Below the pieces are notes generated by a model. It saw nothing but the letters and a program-made list of their open reading frames with translations. It was not told the origin of the DNA and did not search any database. A DNA stretch of 64,000 nt from Lacibacter sp. H375 (GTDB lineage: Bacteria; Bacteroidota; Bacteroidia; Chitinophagales; Chitinophagaceae), in contig NZ_JBBKTT010000001.1 in the NCBI RefSeq assembly GCF_037892425.1, positions 1,984,001 to 2,048,000 on the forward strand. Reading direction: 5' to 3'. The position numbers were made by a program, and so were the translations under genes. Positions 9,198 through 17,976 of this stretch are shown piece by piece (positions within the stretch are counted from its first letter, which is position 1; every line of letters begins with the position of its first letter).

Positions 9198-10562
9198 ATG
9201 AAAACAACTTGTATTTTATTTTTTTTATTGTTTCACCTGGCAGCGTGCGCTCAACAACAAAGCTTTGACATTTTTACTTTTACGCCACCTAAAAAATGGA
9301 CCAAAGCGGCAAAAGAAAATAGCCTCCTCTTTTCAACAACGGATAATAGTAAACGCACATGGGCACAAATTGATTTTGTAAAAAGTACTGCAAGCAAAGG
9401 AACCATTGACGCCGATTTTCAAAATGAATGGAAAGAACTTGTAATGAACCGTTACGGCGTGCAAGGCGAGCCGTTAGCAACAGACACACAAACCTTCAAT
9501 GGATGGAAACTTTACACAGGGCTTGGAAAATTTCTTTTCAATAACGATACGTCAACTGTCCTGTTGAATACGTTCAGTGATGGCGTCAATTGCGCCAGTT
9601 TTCTTTTGTTGAGTAATACAACAACGTATGGACAAGTCTTGGATGAGTTTATTGCATCATTAAATGTTTCGTTACCCAATACAAATAAACCTCAGGAAAA
9701 ACCGGTTGAGGAAATTAAAACTACTCCAACAAACGATGGCTTTACTTTCAACAGCACCAATTTCGATGATGGCTGGACGAGTGTGGTAAAAGAAGATTGG
9801 GTAGAAGCAACAAAGGGAAATATAAAAGTGTTGCTGCATTATCCCCGTGCAGAAGACAGTAAATATTATTCGCAATACGATGAACATGTGAATGTCTTCT
9901 GGAATTTATTGGTAGCACCACGTTATACCAATTTGCGGCAGTACCAAACACCGGGATATAATCATGCGTCGGAACCGGGACTTTTTGCAGCAGGTCTTTT
10001 AAACGACAATGCTACTAAAAGAGATGTTTGGGTAGCACTCTTCAGCAAAGGAAGAAGTGGATGGATAGAAGTGATTGCCCCTGACAAGAACAGCTTTGTA
10101 CAGGCATTTGGTATTGATAACCCAGACAGGTATTTCAGCAACTGGGATCCGTTGTTGCGGTTAACAAGCATGAATCGTTTTGCTGTTGGTGAAAACGATC
10201 TGGTTGGTAAATGGTCGAATGAATTCTCTGGCTCCACTTCGTACTACAGTGTTTACACAGGATTATATACCGGCTCCACCACTTATGCATCAAGAGTGAA
10301 TTATGTGTTTCAAAAAAACAAAACATACACATGGGATCTTGCTATGGGAAGCGGTGCAACAGGCACTACGATGAAAGTTGACCAGGCAAAAGCAAATGGC
10401 ACATGGAAACTATTAAGCAACTGGCAGGTATGGTGCTCCGATATTGAGCGCAGACCCATTACTTACAACGCTTATTTTTCTTGTATAAAAGGAGCACGCA
10501 TTCTTTGGTTGCAGGATGTGAGTTATGGCAGTTATACAGCTTATGGAAAAGTTTCGAATTAA
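9198..10562 (+). CDS. hypothetical lipoprotein, 454 aa
   Basis: The N-terminus MKTTCILFFLLFHLAACAQQ is a lipoprotein signal with lipobox LAAC. Residues 25-150 and 165-300 read like two related alpha/beta segments, each opening with a FDIFTFTPPKKW / FTFNSTNFDDGW type strand, followed by a C-terminal beta-rich domain (LVGKWSNEFSG..., about 335-454) resembling lipocalin-like 'GKW' domains. No enzyme motif is visible. It overlaps no other gene and is followed 19 bases later by the PD40 protein. Function unknown; probably periplasmic or outer-membrane attached. Confidence 0.6.
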   Translation: MKTTCILFFLLFHLAACAQQQSFDIFTFTPPKKWTKAAKENSLLFSTTDNSKRTWAQIDFVKSTASKGTIDADFQNEWKELVMNRYGVQGEPLATDTQTFNGWKLYTGLGKFLFNNDTSTVLLNTFSDGVNCASFLLLSNTTTYGQVLDEFIASLNVSLPNTNKPQEKPVEEIKTTPTNDGFTFNSTNFDDGWTSVVKEDWVEATKGNIKVLLHYPRAEDSKYYSQYDEHVNVFWNLLVAPRYTNLRQYQTPGYNHASEPGLFAAGLLNDNATKRDVWVALFSKGRSGWIEVIAPDKNSFVQAFGIDNPDRYFSNWDPLLRLTSMNRFAVGENDLVGKWSNEFSGSTSYYSVYTGLYTGSTTYASRVNYVFQKNKTYTWDLAMGSGATGTTMKVDQAKANGTWKLLSNWQVWCSDIERRPITYNAYFSCIKGARILWLQDVSYGSYTAYGKVSN

Positions 10563-10581
10563 TTCTATCAAACCTTATACG

Positions 10582-13377
10582 ATGAAGAAAATCTTATCAG
10601 CTCTGTTCTTAATAACCTGCTCGTGTATTGCTGCACAAGACAATGATTGTTTGAATCGTCAGTTGGCAAAGGCTGGCAAATGGACAAAACTATCTGAAAC
10701 CGTTAAGTCCAATGCTTCAGACCTCGCCGTTCAACGCAGGTTTTACAATGCTGTGCACAATCCTTTGCAGGCGGCTTATCAGCCCAAAGGTTTGGATGCT
10801 GCGTATTCAGGCTCTTTTCAACCGGTGATGTACAGCCAACCAGTAGCCCATTATTGGTACACTCTGTTTGCAGAGCGCTATTTATGCGAAGGAGATGCAC
10901 TGGTATTAAATAAATTCGACATCAGCAGCATCTTCACTACGGCATTCAATTACGTAAGCTTTCTTGAAATTTATGATACCACCGCTGCAGACAATAGTCT
11001 TGGCTTTCGTCCGCTGCGTGAAGGCTTTCCTGTTGAAATTCGTCCGGGTATCTGGCAGTTTAATGATGTGAAAACTTCATTGGGTGCCGGTAATGAGGGA
11101 CTCACCAAACTTTGGTTAATTACTTATGATGGACAACTGCCCTGGAGCTTTGTAACACGCCGTGAATTTTTGTTGAAGCGGAAACGTTTTGTGCAAAAAG
11201 AGATGGCAGCAGAAGCACCACGTTTGAAAGATCAATTGGCAGGTTGGGAGCAGCAAAAAAAATACAAAGAGCAGGAATACAAGTCGGACCCTGCAAGGTT
11301 GGCCACTTACATTTCCGGTACCCATAACCCGGCCATTGAACGGGTGCAGGCATCTTATAAAAAATTAATACAAGGCTATGAAAACGCTTTGGCAAGATTG
11401 GACGAACAACTCTCAGCACCATCAGATGAATTAAACAAATGGGCCATCGTGATCAAAAGCACTAAGAATAATTTCGACTACGATTTTACCGACAAGATGG
11501 AACCATTTGCAGAATTGCTCACAAAACCCAATCCTACTTATTTCAAAAAATGGAGTTCAGCAGCTGTGCCGCAAATGATAACAGTAAGCATCAGGTACGA
11601 TCCAAAAAATCCTGTGATGGTTGAGTTTGCAAAAGAAATGGAGAAAAACGTAAGCCTTGATTATCTTAAATCTTTCATCGGCAAAACAGCACCACCTTCA
11701 TCTACGGTATCATCATCTGCACAAAATCAAGTTGGCGTTACTACCAATAAAGTGAGTACACCTGCATCTCCCAATCAAACTACATCTTCATCAAAAACCA
11801 ATAAGGAAACAACATCGAAACCATTAACTCCGCAAGGTCCTTTAGCCAGTAATGGAATGTTTCTTACAGGTACATTAAGTGCACCGGCAGGGGTACCTGT
11901 TACTCTTGCTTACAATAATGGTAATGATCTCACCATCACGCCACCAAAAGGCAACGGAAATTTGTATACTACATCGCCCATACGATTTTCAAAATCTTTG
12001 AAAGAAGAGGAAGCGTATAATGTGATGCTGAAAAAAATTGCTTCCAACATGAAAGGCGTTGTGTATTATGGAAAAGGGAAAGCGCCGGGTGATGTAAATA
12101 AAATAAAAGTGGGTGTTGACTTCACCTATGAATTGCTCACACGCAGTTCAGATGATAAAATGATGAGTAGCTTTTATGAATCATTTGCACCTGCTATTGG
12201 CGGATTTCAAGGTGAAGAAGGCAGGTATGTTGTATTTGTATCAGGCACAAAAGATTTTGCAGGATCAAACGGCAAGTTCCGGCAAGTGTTTTGGCGTGAC
12301 AGAAATACAGGTGTTACAAAAATGATTTCTGTTAGTGCAAGCGGTGAGCAAGGCAATGCTGATTGTGCAGAGCCTTCTGTTTCTGCCGATGGACAAATCG
12401 TTGTGTTTGAATCAAAGGCTACGAATCTTGTATCGGGCGATAATAACAATGTAAAAGATATTTTTCTTTGGAGAAAGAGTACAAACAGCATCGAGCTCAT
12501 CAGCAAAGCAACAAACGGTGCTGCGGCTGATGCAGAAAGTTTTGATGCATCCATATCGGGCAATGGTAATTTTGTTGTGTTTACTTCACCCGCAACCAAT
12601 TTAGCATCAGTACCCAAAGGCCGGTCGCTGGCCAATATCTTTTTGCGTGATATTCAAAAAGGAAAAACAGAAATGATCAGTGTTGATCCTGTTGCGAAAA
12701 CAGGTGGCAATGGCTATAAAGGAAGTATTTCATTCGACGGGGCTCGCATTAGTTTTTGTTCTCCCTCCGGTACTTTGGTGACGAATGACAATAATAATTT
12801 GTGGGATATTTTCCTGTGGCAACGTGGACAGTCAGGATTAAAACGAATCAGTATGACTCATGATGGCAAAGAAAAAAATGGCGGCACTGAATCAGCTTCA
12901 CGCCAGGTAGCTTCTTCCATCTCCGGCAATGGACGCTTTGTAGCGTTTGCCACCACTGCCAGCAATATGGTGCCCAACGACAATAATAAATTCCAGGATG
13001 TATTTGTGGTTGATGTAGAAACAGGGAAAGTAAATGTTGCCAGTTTTACCGATGATGGACAAGCTTCCAACAACGATAGCCCCATTGAACAAGGCGAGCG
13101 GGTTGCAATCAGTTACGATGGTACCTGGGTTGCTTTTCCAACAAAAGCAACCAATCTTGGTGCAGCAGCTTCCAACATAATTTTGCACAATACGGTTAGT
13201 GGTAAAAAAACGGCAGTGAGCAATGTTACGGGTAGTTATGTCGGGCGACCTTCCATTTCTTACAGCGGCAGTTATGTCATATTCGGTAAATCCGTCAATC
13301 TTGACAATCGCTTTTCCGATTCAGGCATTTTCGCACATTTTACAGGTAATGGTCCATGTCGGGACTGTAAAGAATGA
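10582..13377 (+). CDS. secreted protein with C-terminal PD40/TolB-like propeller, 931 aa
   Basis: The start at 10582 is chosen because MKKILSALFLITCSCIAAQ is a signal peptide; the upstream in-frame Met at 10525 lies inside the preceding gene. Residues 20-240 form an unrecognised domain, 210-300 are helical and charged (coiled-coil-like), and 385-430 a Ser/Thr/Pro linker. From about residue 540 to the end there are six or so repeats of the form DGxxVVFxSxATNLVxxDNNxxxDIFLW, typical of WD40-like (PD40/TolB) propellers. These repeats usually bind ligands or proteins in the periplasm. A bidirectional hairpin terminator follows. Confidence 0.7.
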   Translation: MKKILSALFLITCSCIAAQDNDCLNRQLAKAGKWTKLSETVKSNASDLAVQRRFYNAVHNPLQAAYQPKGLDAAYSGSFQPVMYSQPVAHYWYTLFAERYLCEGDALVLNKFDISSIFTTAFNYVSFLEIYDTTAADNSLGFRPLREGFPVEIRPGIWQFNDVKTSLGAGNEGLTKLWLITYDGQLPWSFVTRREFLLKRKRFVQKEMAAEAPRLKDQLAGWEQQKKYKEQEYKSDPARLATYISGTHNPAIERVQASYKKLIQGYENALARLDEQLSAPSDELNKWAIVIKSTKNNFDYDFTDKMEPFAELLTKPNPTYFKKWSSAAVPQMITVSIRYDPKNPVMVEFAKEMEKNVSLDYLKSFIGKTAPPSSTVSSSAQNQVGVTTNKVSTPASPNQTTSSSKTNKETTSKPLTPQGPLASNGMFLTGTLSAPAGVPVTLAYNNGNDLTITPPKGNGNLYTTSPIRFSKSLKEEEAYNVMLKKIASNMKGVVYYGKGKAPGDVNKIKVGVDFTYELLTRSSDDKMMSSFYESFAPAIGGFQGEEGRYVVFVSGTKDFAGSNGKFRQVFWRDRNTGVTKMISVSASGEQGNADCAEPSVSADGQIVVFESKATNLVSGDNNNVKDIFLWRKSTNSIELISKATNGAAADAESFDASISGNGNFVVFTSPATNLASVPKGRSLANIFLRDIQKGKTEMISVDPVAKTGGNGYKGSISFDGARISFCSPSGTLVTNDNNNLWDIFLWQRGQSGLKRISMTHDGKEKNGGTESASRQVASSISGNGRFVAFATTASNMVPNDNNKFQDVFVVDVETGKVNVASFTDDGQASNNDSPIEQGERVAISYDGTWVAFPTKATNLGAAASNIILHNTVSGKKTAVSNVTGSYVGRPSISYSGSYVIFGKSVNLDNRFSDSGIFAHFTGNGPCRDCKE

Positions 13378-13432
13378 TTTTACGACTGATAATTTGGAAA
13401 GCAGTAGAAGGATTAGAATCGATTAAAAACAA

Positions 13433-13459
13433 AAAAGCCATGCGACTTGCATGGCTTTT
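13433..13459. terminator. bidirectional hairpin terminator
   Basis: AAAAGCCATGC (13433-13443) and GCATGGCTTTT (13449-13459) form an 11-bp stem with a 5-base loop, A-tract on one side and T-tract on the other. It sits between the convergent PD40 gene and the tRNA-Ser gene and can serve both directions. Confidence 0.8.
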
Positions 13460-13462
13460 GAG

Positions 13463-13551
13463 CGGTGAGGGCGGGATTCGAACCCGCGGTACAGAGTTAC
13501 CCGTACGGCAGTTTAGCAAACTACTGATTTCAGCCACTCATCCACCTCACC
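13463..13551 (-). tRNA. tRNA-Ser (anticodon GCU)
   Basis: Read on the minus strand, the 5' acceptor strand GGTGAGG pairs with CCTCACC at the 3' end, followed by discriminator G; CCA is not encoded. The anticodon stem GTAGT/ACTGC closes loop TTGCTAA with anticodon GCT, decoding AGC/AGU serine codons. A long variable arm (CGTACGGGTAACTCTGTACCG region) and the T-arm GCGGGTTCGAATCCCGC are typical of class II tRNA-Ser. Length 89 nt. Confidence 0.95.
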
Positions 13552-13643
13552 GACTGAAATTTTAAGGGTGGCAAAAATAAAGATTCGCACCCATACAACC
13601 CAAAAAAAGAAAAGAGGTTTTCTGTTTAGCTGATTCAGCCGTA

Positions 13644-15008
13644 TTAAACCGAAAATTTTTGGAACAAAGCATCGAAGCTGAGCGATTCCTGTACACCTGT
13701 TGCCAATTCTTTTACATTACAGGTGCCGTTCTCTAATTCTTTTGTGCCAAGAATGGCGATAAAAGGAATTTGTTTTTTTTCAGCGTATTTAAATTGTTTG
13801 TCGAATTTGCTGTTTTCATGATACAATTCGCAGGCAACCCCTTTGCTGCGTAATTGCTGCATCAGCTCAAATGCTTTTTTGCTTTCTGCTTCACCAAGAT
13901 TGAAAAACAAAACTTTTGTACCTGTATGAACACTTGCAGGGAATAGTTTTAATTCTTCCATCACATCATAAATACGATCAACCCCAAACGAAATACCAAC
14001 ACCGGGAATATTTGGCACACCAAACAAACCGGTAAGATCGTCGTAACGACCGCCACCGCCAATACTGCCCATCTGCACATTCTTCGCTTTTACTTCGAAT
14101 ATGATACCGGTATAATAGTTTAAACCACGAGCCAGGGTAAAGTCGAATTGCAGATTTGGGATTTGCGATTGCAGACTGACTGTTTCAAGTTCCTCTATTC
14201 CTTGCTTACCTGTTTCGGTTTCGCCGAGTAATGATTTTATCTGTTGCAGTTTTTCTTCATTATTACCGGTAATGAGTAAATATTTTTCGATGATGGAAAT
14301 TTGCTCAGTAGATAATCCACGTTGAGCTAATTCCTCTTTTACTTTTTCTAACCCTATCTTATCAAGCTTATCAATAGCAACCGTAATATCAACCATTTTA
14401 TCGCTACCACCACACAACTCAGCTAATGCAGCAAGTATTTTTCTACTGTTGATTTTAATGTCAACATCCACACCGAGTTTTTGAAAAACAGTAGCATAGA
14501 TATTTGTCAGCTCAACTTCGTTCAATAATGATTTGCTGCCCACCACATCTGCATCGCATTGATAAAACTCACGGTAACGTCCTTTCTGCGGACGATCAGC
14601 TCTCCACACAGGCTGCACCTGGTAGCGTTTGAACGGCATGGTAAGTTGATTATGATTCATGGCTACATAACGTGCAAACGGAATGGTGAGATCATACTTT
14701 AATGCACGTTCAGTAATTGCACTTGTATTTTTTCCTGCGAGTACTTTTTCAAATTCATCTTTGATCGTTTGTTGTTTGGCAGGATTATCTAAACCGTTGT
14801 TCAGAATTTTGAAGATCAATTTATCGCCTTCCTCACCATACTTGCCCATCAACGTATCAAGATTTTCCATGGCTGGTGTTTCCAATGGTTCAAACCCATA
14901 TAATTCAAAAACCGATTTAATGGTATTGAAAATATAATTGCGTTTGCGAACAACATCTGCTCCAAAATCTCTTGTGCCTTGCGGTAATGATACATTAACC
15001 TTCGCCAT
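13644..15008 (-). CDS. hisS: histidyl-tRNA synthetase
   Basis: A 454-residue cytoplasmic class II synthetase that charges tRNA-His. N-terminal SLPQGTRDF is the usual HisRS opening. Class II motif 2 appears in VWRADRPQKGRYREFYQCD (about residues 130-150), the histidine-binding GLNYYTGIIFEV and GGGRYDDLTGLFG are present at about 295-335, and motif 3 in GVGISFGVDRIYDVM (about 340-355). A C-terminal anticodon-binding domain follows (FPASVHTGTKVLFFNLG to the end). The length is normal. It is followed downstream on the same strand by nothing but the tRNA-Ser gene, and preceded 57 bases upstream by the phosphatase gene, which may share its transcript. Confidence 0.97.
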   Translation of the reverse strand: MAKVNVSLPQGTRDFGADVVRKRNYIFNTIKSVFELYGFEPLETPAMENLDTLMGKYGEEGDKLIFKILNNGLDNPAKQQTIKDEFEKVLAGKNTSAITERALKYDLTIPFARYVAMNHNQLTMPFKRYQVQPVWRADRPQKGRYREFYQCDADVVGSKSLLNEVELTNIYATVFQKLGVDVDIKINSRKILAALAELCGGSDKMVDITVAIDKLDKIGLEKVKEELAQRGLSTEQISIIEKYLLITGNNEEKLQQIKSLLGETETGKQGIEELETVSLQSQIPNLQFDFTLARGLNYYTGIIFEVKAKNVQMGSIGGGGRYDDLTGLFGVPNIPGVGISFGVDRIYDVMEELKLFPASVHTGTKVLFFNLGEAESKKAFELMQQLRSKGVACELYHENSKFDKQFKYAEKKQIPFIAILGTKELENGTCNVKELATGVQESLSFDALFQKFSV

Positions 15009-15065
15009 TCTTCAATTTGTAGTTTATAGTTTTAATGCCTGCTATTCCAAGTCATAAATCCGAAA

Positions 15066-15548
15066 TCATACATCAGACATTTTCGTACTTCTCACAATAT
15101 ACTTCTCGATTATCTTATCACATGCTTTATCGATCATTTCATACACAGTATGGTATCCATCTTCTTTTCCATACCATGGATCAGGAACAGCCCTGTTCTC
15201 ACCTGGATATAATTCATTCAACAGCAGATCAACTTTTTCTTCTTTCCAAAACTTACCACTCATTTGTTTTACATCAATGTAATTGCTGCTGTCCATTACA
15301 TATATGAAATCATAATTGAGAAAATCTTCTTTCACAAATTGTCTTGCCCGTTGTTTGCTGATGTCAACGCCGTTATGCTTCGCCACTTTAATGCTTAAAT
15401 GATGCGGAGGTTCGCCTGTATGCCACGCACCTGTACCTGCACTCTCAACACTCCATTGCAAACCGGCATTCCATGCCTTGTGCTGCAGCACACCTTCAGC
15501 CAAAGGACTTCTGCAAATATTTCCCAAACAAACCATTAAGATGCGCAT
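15066..15548 (-). CDS. low-molecular-weight protein-tyrosine phosphatase
   Basis: A 160-residue enzyme. The catalytic P-loop CLGNICRS (C7 to S14) is the CX5R(S/T) signature of the LMW-PTP/arsenate reductase superfamily, with nucleophile C7, R13 and S14; the general-acid loop is the VPDPWYG segment. The start at 15548 gives the standard N-terminus MRILMVCLGN; the longer ORF to 15653 adds a hydrophobic extension not seen in this family. Such enzymes dephosphorylate tyrosine kinases of capsule synthesis or other substrates. No kinase gene is adjacent, so the substrate is unknown. Confidence 0.92.
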   Translation of the reverse strand: MRILMVCLGNICRSPLAEGVLQHKAWNAGLQWSVESAGTGAWHTGEPPHHLSIKVAKHNGVDISKQRARQFVKEDFLNYDFIYVMDSSNYIDVKQMSGKFWKEEKVDLLLNELYPGENRAVPDPWYGKEDGYHTVYEMIDKACDKIIEKYIVRSTKMSDV

Positions 15549-15884
15549 GAGCGCAAAGATAAGGTGTAAGGTAAAAGGCACAAGACGCAAGAATGAAAAT
15601 CCAATAACCAAAAAACAAGGTACAAGAAGTAAAACCCGATGTCCAATATTCAAACATCATAAAGCAAAGTGAACGCAACCTTGAAGTTGAAGGTTTTTAT
15701 TTCGTACCTCGTACTTCTCACTTCGTACATGTGTTTGTGGATTTCTTTCAGCAGCGCATCTAATTACCGAAATCATTTCATCAACAGCCGGCCGGCGAGT
15801 GTGTAATGAAGATTTGTTTGAGTGTATGATCTGTCATATGCAAACAGATGCATCAATTTTTTCACCTCACCAAAACGTTGTCAC
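15549..15884. other. intergenic region, 336 bp
   Basis: This divergent gap between the phosphatase and the TonB gene has no convincing ORF. Its left half is purine-rich with repeated short words (AAGGTAAAAGGCACAAG, AAGGTACAAGAAG). A weak hairpin AACCTT/AAGGTT at 15677-15695 is followed by a T-run, then repeats of CGTAC (TTCGTACCTCGTACTTC, TTCGTACATG, about 15700-15730). Promoters for both flanking genes must lie here, but I could not fix them. Confidence 0.5.
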
Positions 15885-16706
15885 ATGAATACCGAACAAA
15901 TTCTTAAGGCCGACCTGCTTGATATCATATTTGATAATCGCAACAAAGCATATGGTGCGTATTCCATACGAAGAGCATATCCTTCACACCTCAAAAAAGC
16001 AATGGGAATAATGTTGTTATTAGTAACAGCTGTTTCATTGTACGTAATGAGTAAACCAAAAAAGACAGGTACATATATTCCACTCGATAAGGATACTGTG
16101 GTTGTAATTCTTGAAGAAGTTATTGATACTAAGAAGCAGAAAGTGCCCGAACAGCAACAAAGAACTGTTGCTGAACAGCCTCCCACAAAGCCGGACTTTG
16201 TTCCGAAAATAGTGGATGATCATTTGGTAAAAAACGAAGTGCCTGACAGAACCGATACTGCCAAATACAACCCCGGGCCAATTGAAGATCCAGGTACACC
16301 GGGTGGAGAAGGATTTGTTCAAGCCGATAAAGGTTCAGTAACAAGCTTTCCTGCTGATCCTCCTAAAGAAGCCACACCTTTAGATCCTCCAATTCTGGAA
16401 TCACCCGATGAAAAGCCAGAATTCCCCGGAGGCATGGAAGCATGGTCACGTTACCTGCAACGCATGTTGCGTGTGCCAGATGAATTAGAATCGGGTGATC
16501 GTAAAACGGTCAGAGTAAAATTTGTTGTGAACGCCAATGGAGAAGTAACAGATGCCGTGATTACCATGAGCGGAGGCAAAGAGTTCGATAAGGAAGTAAT
16601 GCGTGTAATTGGCCGCATGCCAAAGTGGAAACCGGGGAAACAGAGAGGAAAACCGGTGGCATCTTATTTTACACAACCGGTAACCTTTACCGTTCCCGAA
16701 GAGTAA
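15885..16706 (+). CDS. tonB: TonB-family energy transducer (paralogue 1)
   Basis: A 273-residue inner-membrane/periplasmic protein. The short cytoplasmic N-terminus contains DLLDIIFDNRNKAYGAY, a segment shared almost word for word with the second TonB at 40363. One transmembrane helix (about 38-55) is followed by a Pro/Glu/Lys-rich spacer and a C-terminal TonB domain (about 180-273, FPGGMEAWSRYLQ, then VKFVVNANGEVTDAVI). TonB carries proton-motive-force energy to outer-membrane receptors using ExbB/ExbD. No exbB/exbD is adjacent here; the nearest set is at 38-41 kb. The start at 15885 is chosen over 15822 because it gives the family's usual N-terminus. Confidence 0.88.
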   Translation: MNTEQILKADLLDIIFDNRNKAYGAYSIRRAYPSHLKKAMGIMLLLVTAVSLYVMSKPKKTGTYIPLDKDTVVVILEEVIDTKKQKVPEQQQRTVAEQPPTKPDFVPKIVDDHLVKNEVPDRTDTAKYNPGPIEDPGTPGGEGFVQADKGSVTSFPADPPKEATPLDPPILESPDEKPEFPGGMEAWSRYLQRMLRVPDELESGDRKTVRVKFVVNANGEVTDAVITMSGGKEFDKEVMRVIGRMPKWKPGKQRGKPVASYFTQPVTFTVPEE

Positions 16707-16742
16707 AAATTAGTTAACTTGCCCGCTCCCTAAAAAGCTTAC

Positions 16743-16982
16743 ATGTCAATCCAGGAAGATTTCAGGAAAAAGAATAAACCCGTTAATGTAAAGGCAGTGT
16801 TCGACATTGTTATGGGCATTATTTACCTGGTTATGGGAGCGGTTCTTGCTTTATCAAAATACTTTGGACTTGAAATTACATTTCCACCGCCCGATGTAGT
16901 GATCGTATTTGGAATTGCCGCATTTGTATATGGGGCATTCCGCATTTTCAGGGGGGTAAAAACTTACAACAATCCATCATAG
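16743..16982 (+). CDS. small two-helix membrane protein, 79 aa
   Basis: A 79-residue protein with a charged N-terminus (MSIQEDFRKKNKPVNVK) and two hydrophobic helices (about 22-40 and 52-68) flanking a short proline-containing turn. No catalytic residues or recognised domain. It starts 36 bases after the TonB gene and ends 2 bases before the PstS-like gene, so it is firmly inside this operon. Its role may be accessory to the TonB or binding-protein functions, but that is inference from position only. Confidence 0.75.
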   Translation: MSIQEDFRKKNKPVNVKAVFDIVMGIIYLVMGAVLALSKYFGLEITFPPPDVVIVFGIAAFVYGAFRIFRGVKTYNNPS

Positions 16983-16984
16983 AC

Positions 16985-17920
16985 ATGAAGAAGTGGAGTA
17001 TGGTACTGTATGGCTGTTTAAGCCTGTGTATTTTTTCCTGTAAAGAGAAGAAGGCGCAGCCTGAAGATACCGGTTCAAGCGGCACCATCCATATTAGTGT
17101 AGACGAGTCGTTCAAGCCTATTATTGAAGAACAGATAGAGGTCTTTCAATCGGCCTTCCCCAAGGCTAAGATTATCGCTCATTATAAACCGGAGGCTGAT
17201 TGCTGGAACGATCTGATGAACGACAGCACCCGAATGGTGATCGTTACCAAAAAGATCACAACCGAAGAGTCTAGTTACTATGCTGATTCTCTCGGTTTAT
17301 ATCCCCAGGGTGATCTGCTTGCCAGTGATGCCGTGGCATTGGTGGTGAACAGAAATGATCCTGATTCTGTTTTTACTAAAGAAGAAGTGGCAGGGATGTT
17401 GTTGGGTACAGGGAAGCTGCCGTATAAACTTGTTTTTGATGGGGTAAAAGCAACCAGTACGGTACGTTATGCCATCGATAGTATATTGAAGGGAAAACTG
17501 TTTAATACGTCAGTCATTACCGCTGCAAAAAGCAGCAGCGAGGTGGTAGAATATATTGCAGAAACCCCGGGTTATATAGGCTTTGTTGGTGTAAGCTGGA
17601 TCGGTAACCCCGAAGAAAGTAAACAGCTTGAGCTGCTCAAGAAAGTACGGATTGCCTGGCTTCCATGCGATAGTTGTGATGAAGCAAACACTTATACAAA
17701 ACCATGGCAGGAAGACATTTTAACAAAACGTTATCCTTACACAAGGGAGATCTATTACGTCTTGAAAGAAAATCACGTGGGCTTGGGAAAAGCATTTGTA
17801 AATTTTATGAACAGCGACAGAGGGCAACTGATCTTTAGAAGAGGTTATCTTGTTCCGGCAAGAAGGATTTTTATCATGAGAGAAACTCAACTGAAATTAG
17901 TGAAGCCTGTAAAGCAATAA
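16985..17920 (+). CDS. PstS-like phosphate/anion-binding lipoprotein
   Basis: A 311-residue lipoprotein: signal MKKWSMVLYGCLSLCIFSCK with lipobox IFSC. The rest has the layout of a type II periplasmic binding protein of the PstS family: GTIHISVDESFKPIIEEQI at the start, VALVVNRNDPDSVFTKEEV in the middle, YVLKENHVGLGKAFVNFM and a C-terminal GQLIFRRGYLVPA. No pstCAB transporter genes are nearby, so it may not serve a classical phosphate ABC importer. In related genomes, from memory, such a gene follows tonB in exbB-exbD-tonB clusters, suggesting an envelope-energy role; the ligand is not known. Confidence 0.82.
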   Translation: MKKWSMVLYGCLSLCIFSCKEKKAQPEDTGSSGTIHISVDESFKPIIEEQIEVFQSAFPKAKIIAHYKPEADCWNDLMNDSTRMVIVTKKITTEESSYYADSLGLYPQGDLLASDAVALVVNRNDPDSVFTKEEVAGMLLGTGKLPYKLVFDGVKATSTVRYAIDSILKGKLFNTSVITAAKSSSEVVEYIAETPGYIGFVGVSWIGNPEESKQLELLKKVRIAWLPCDSCDEANTYTKPWQEDILTKRYPYTREIYYVLKENHVGLGKAFVNFMNSDRGQLIFRRGYLVPARRIFIMRETQLKLVKPVKQ

Positions 17921-17976
17921 TTTTAATATTTTTACCGACCCTGAGCAACCGATTACTTAAACCAAAGAAAGAAAAA

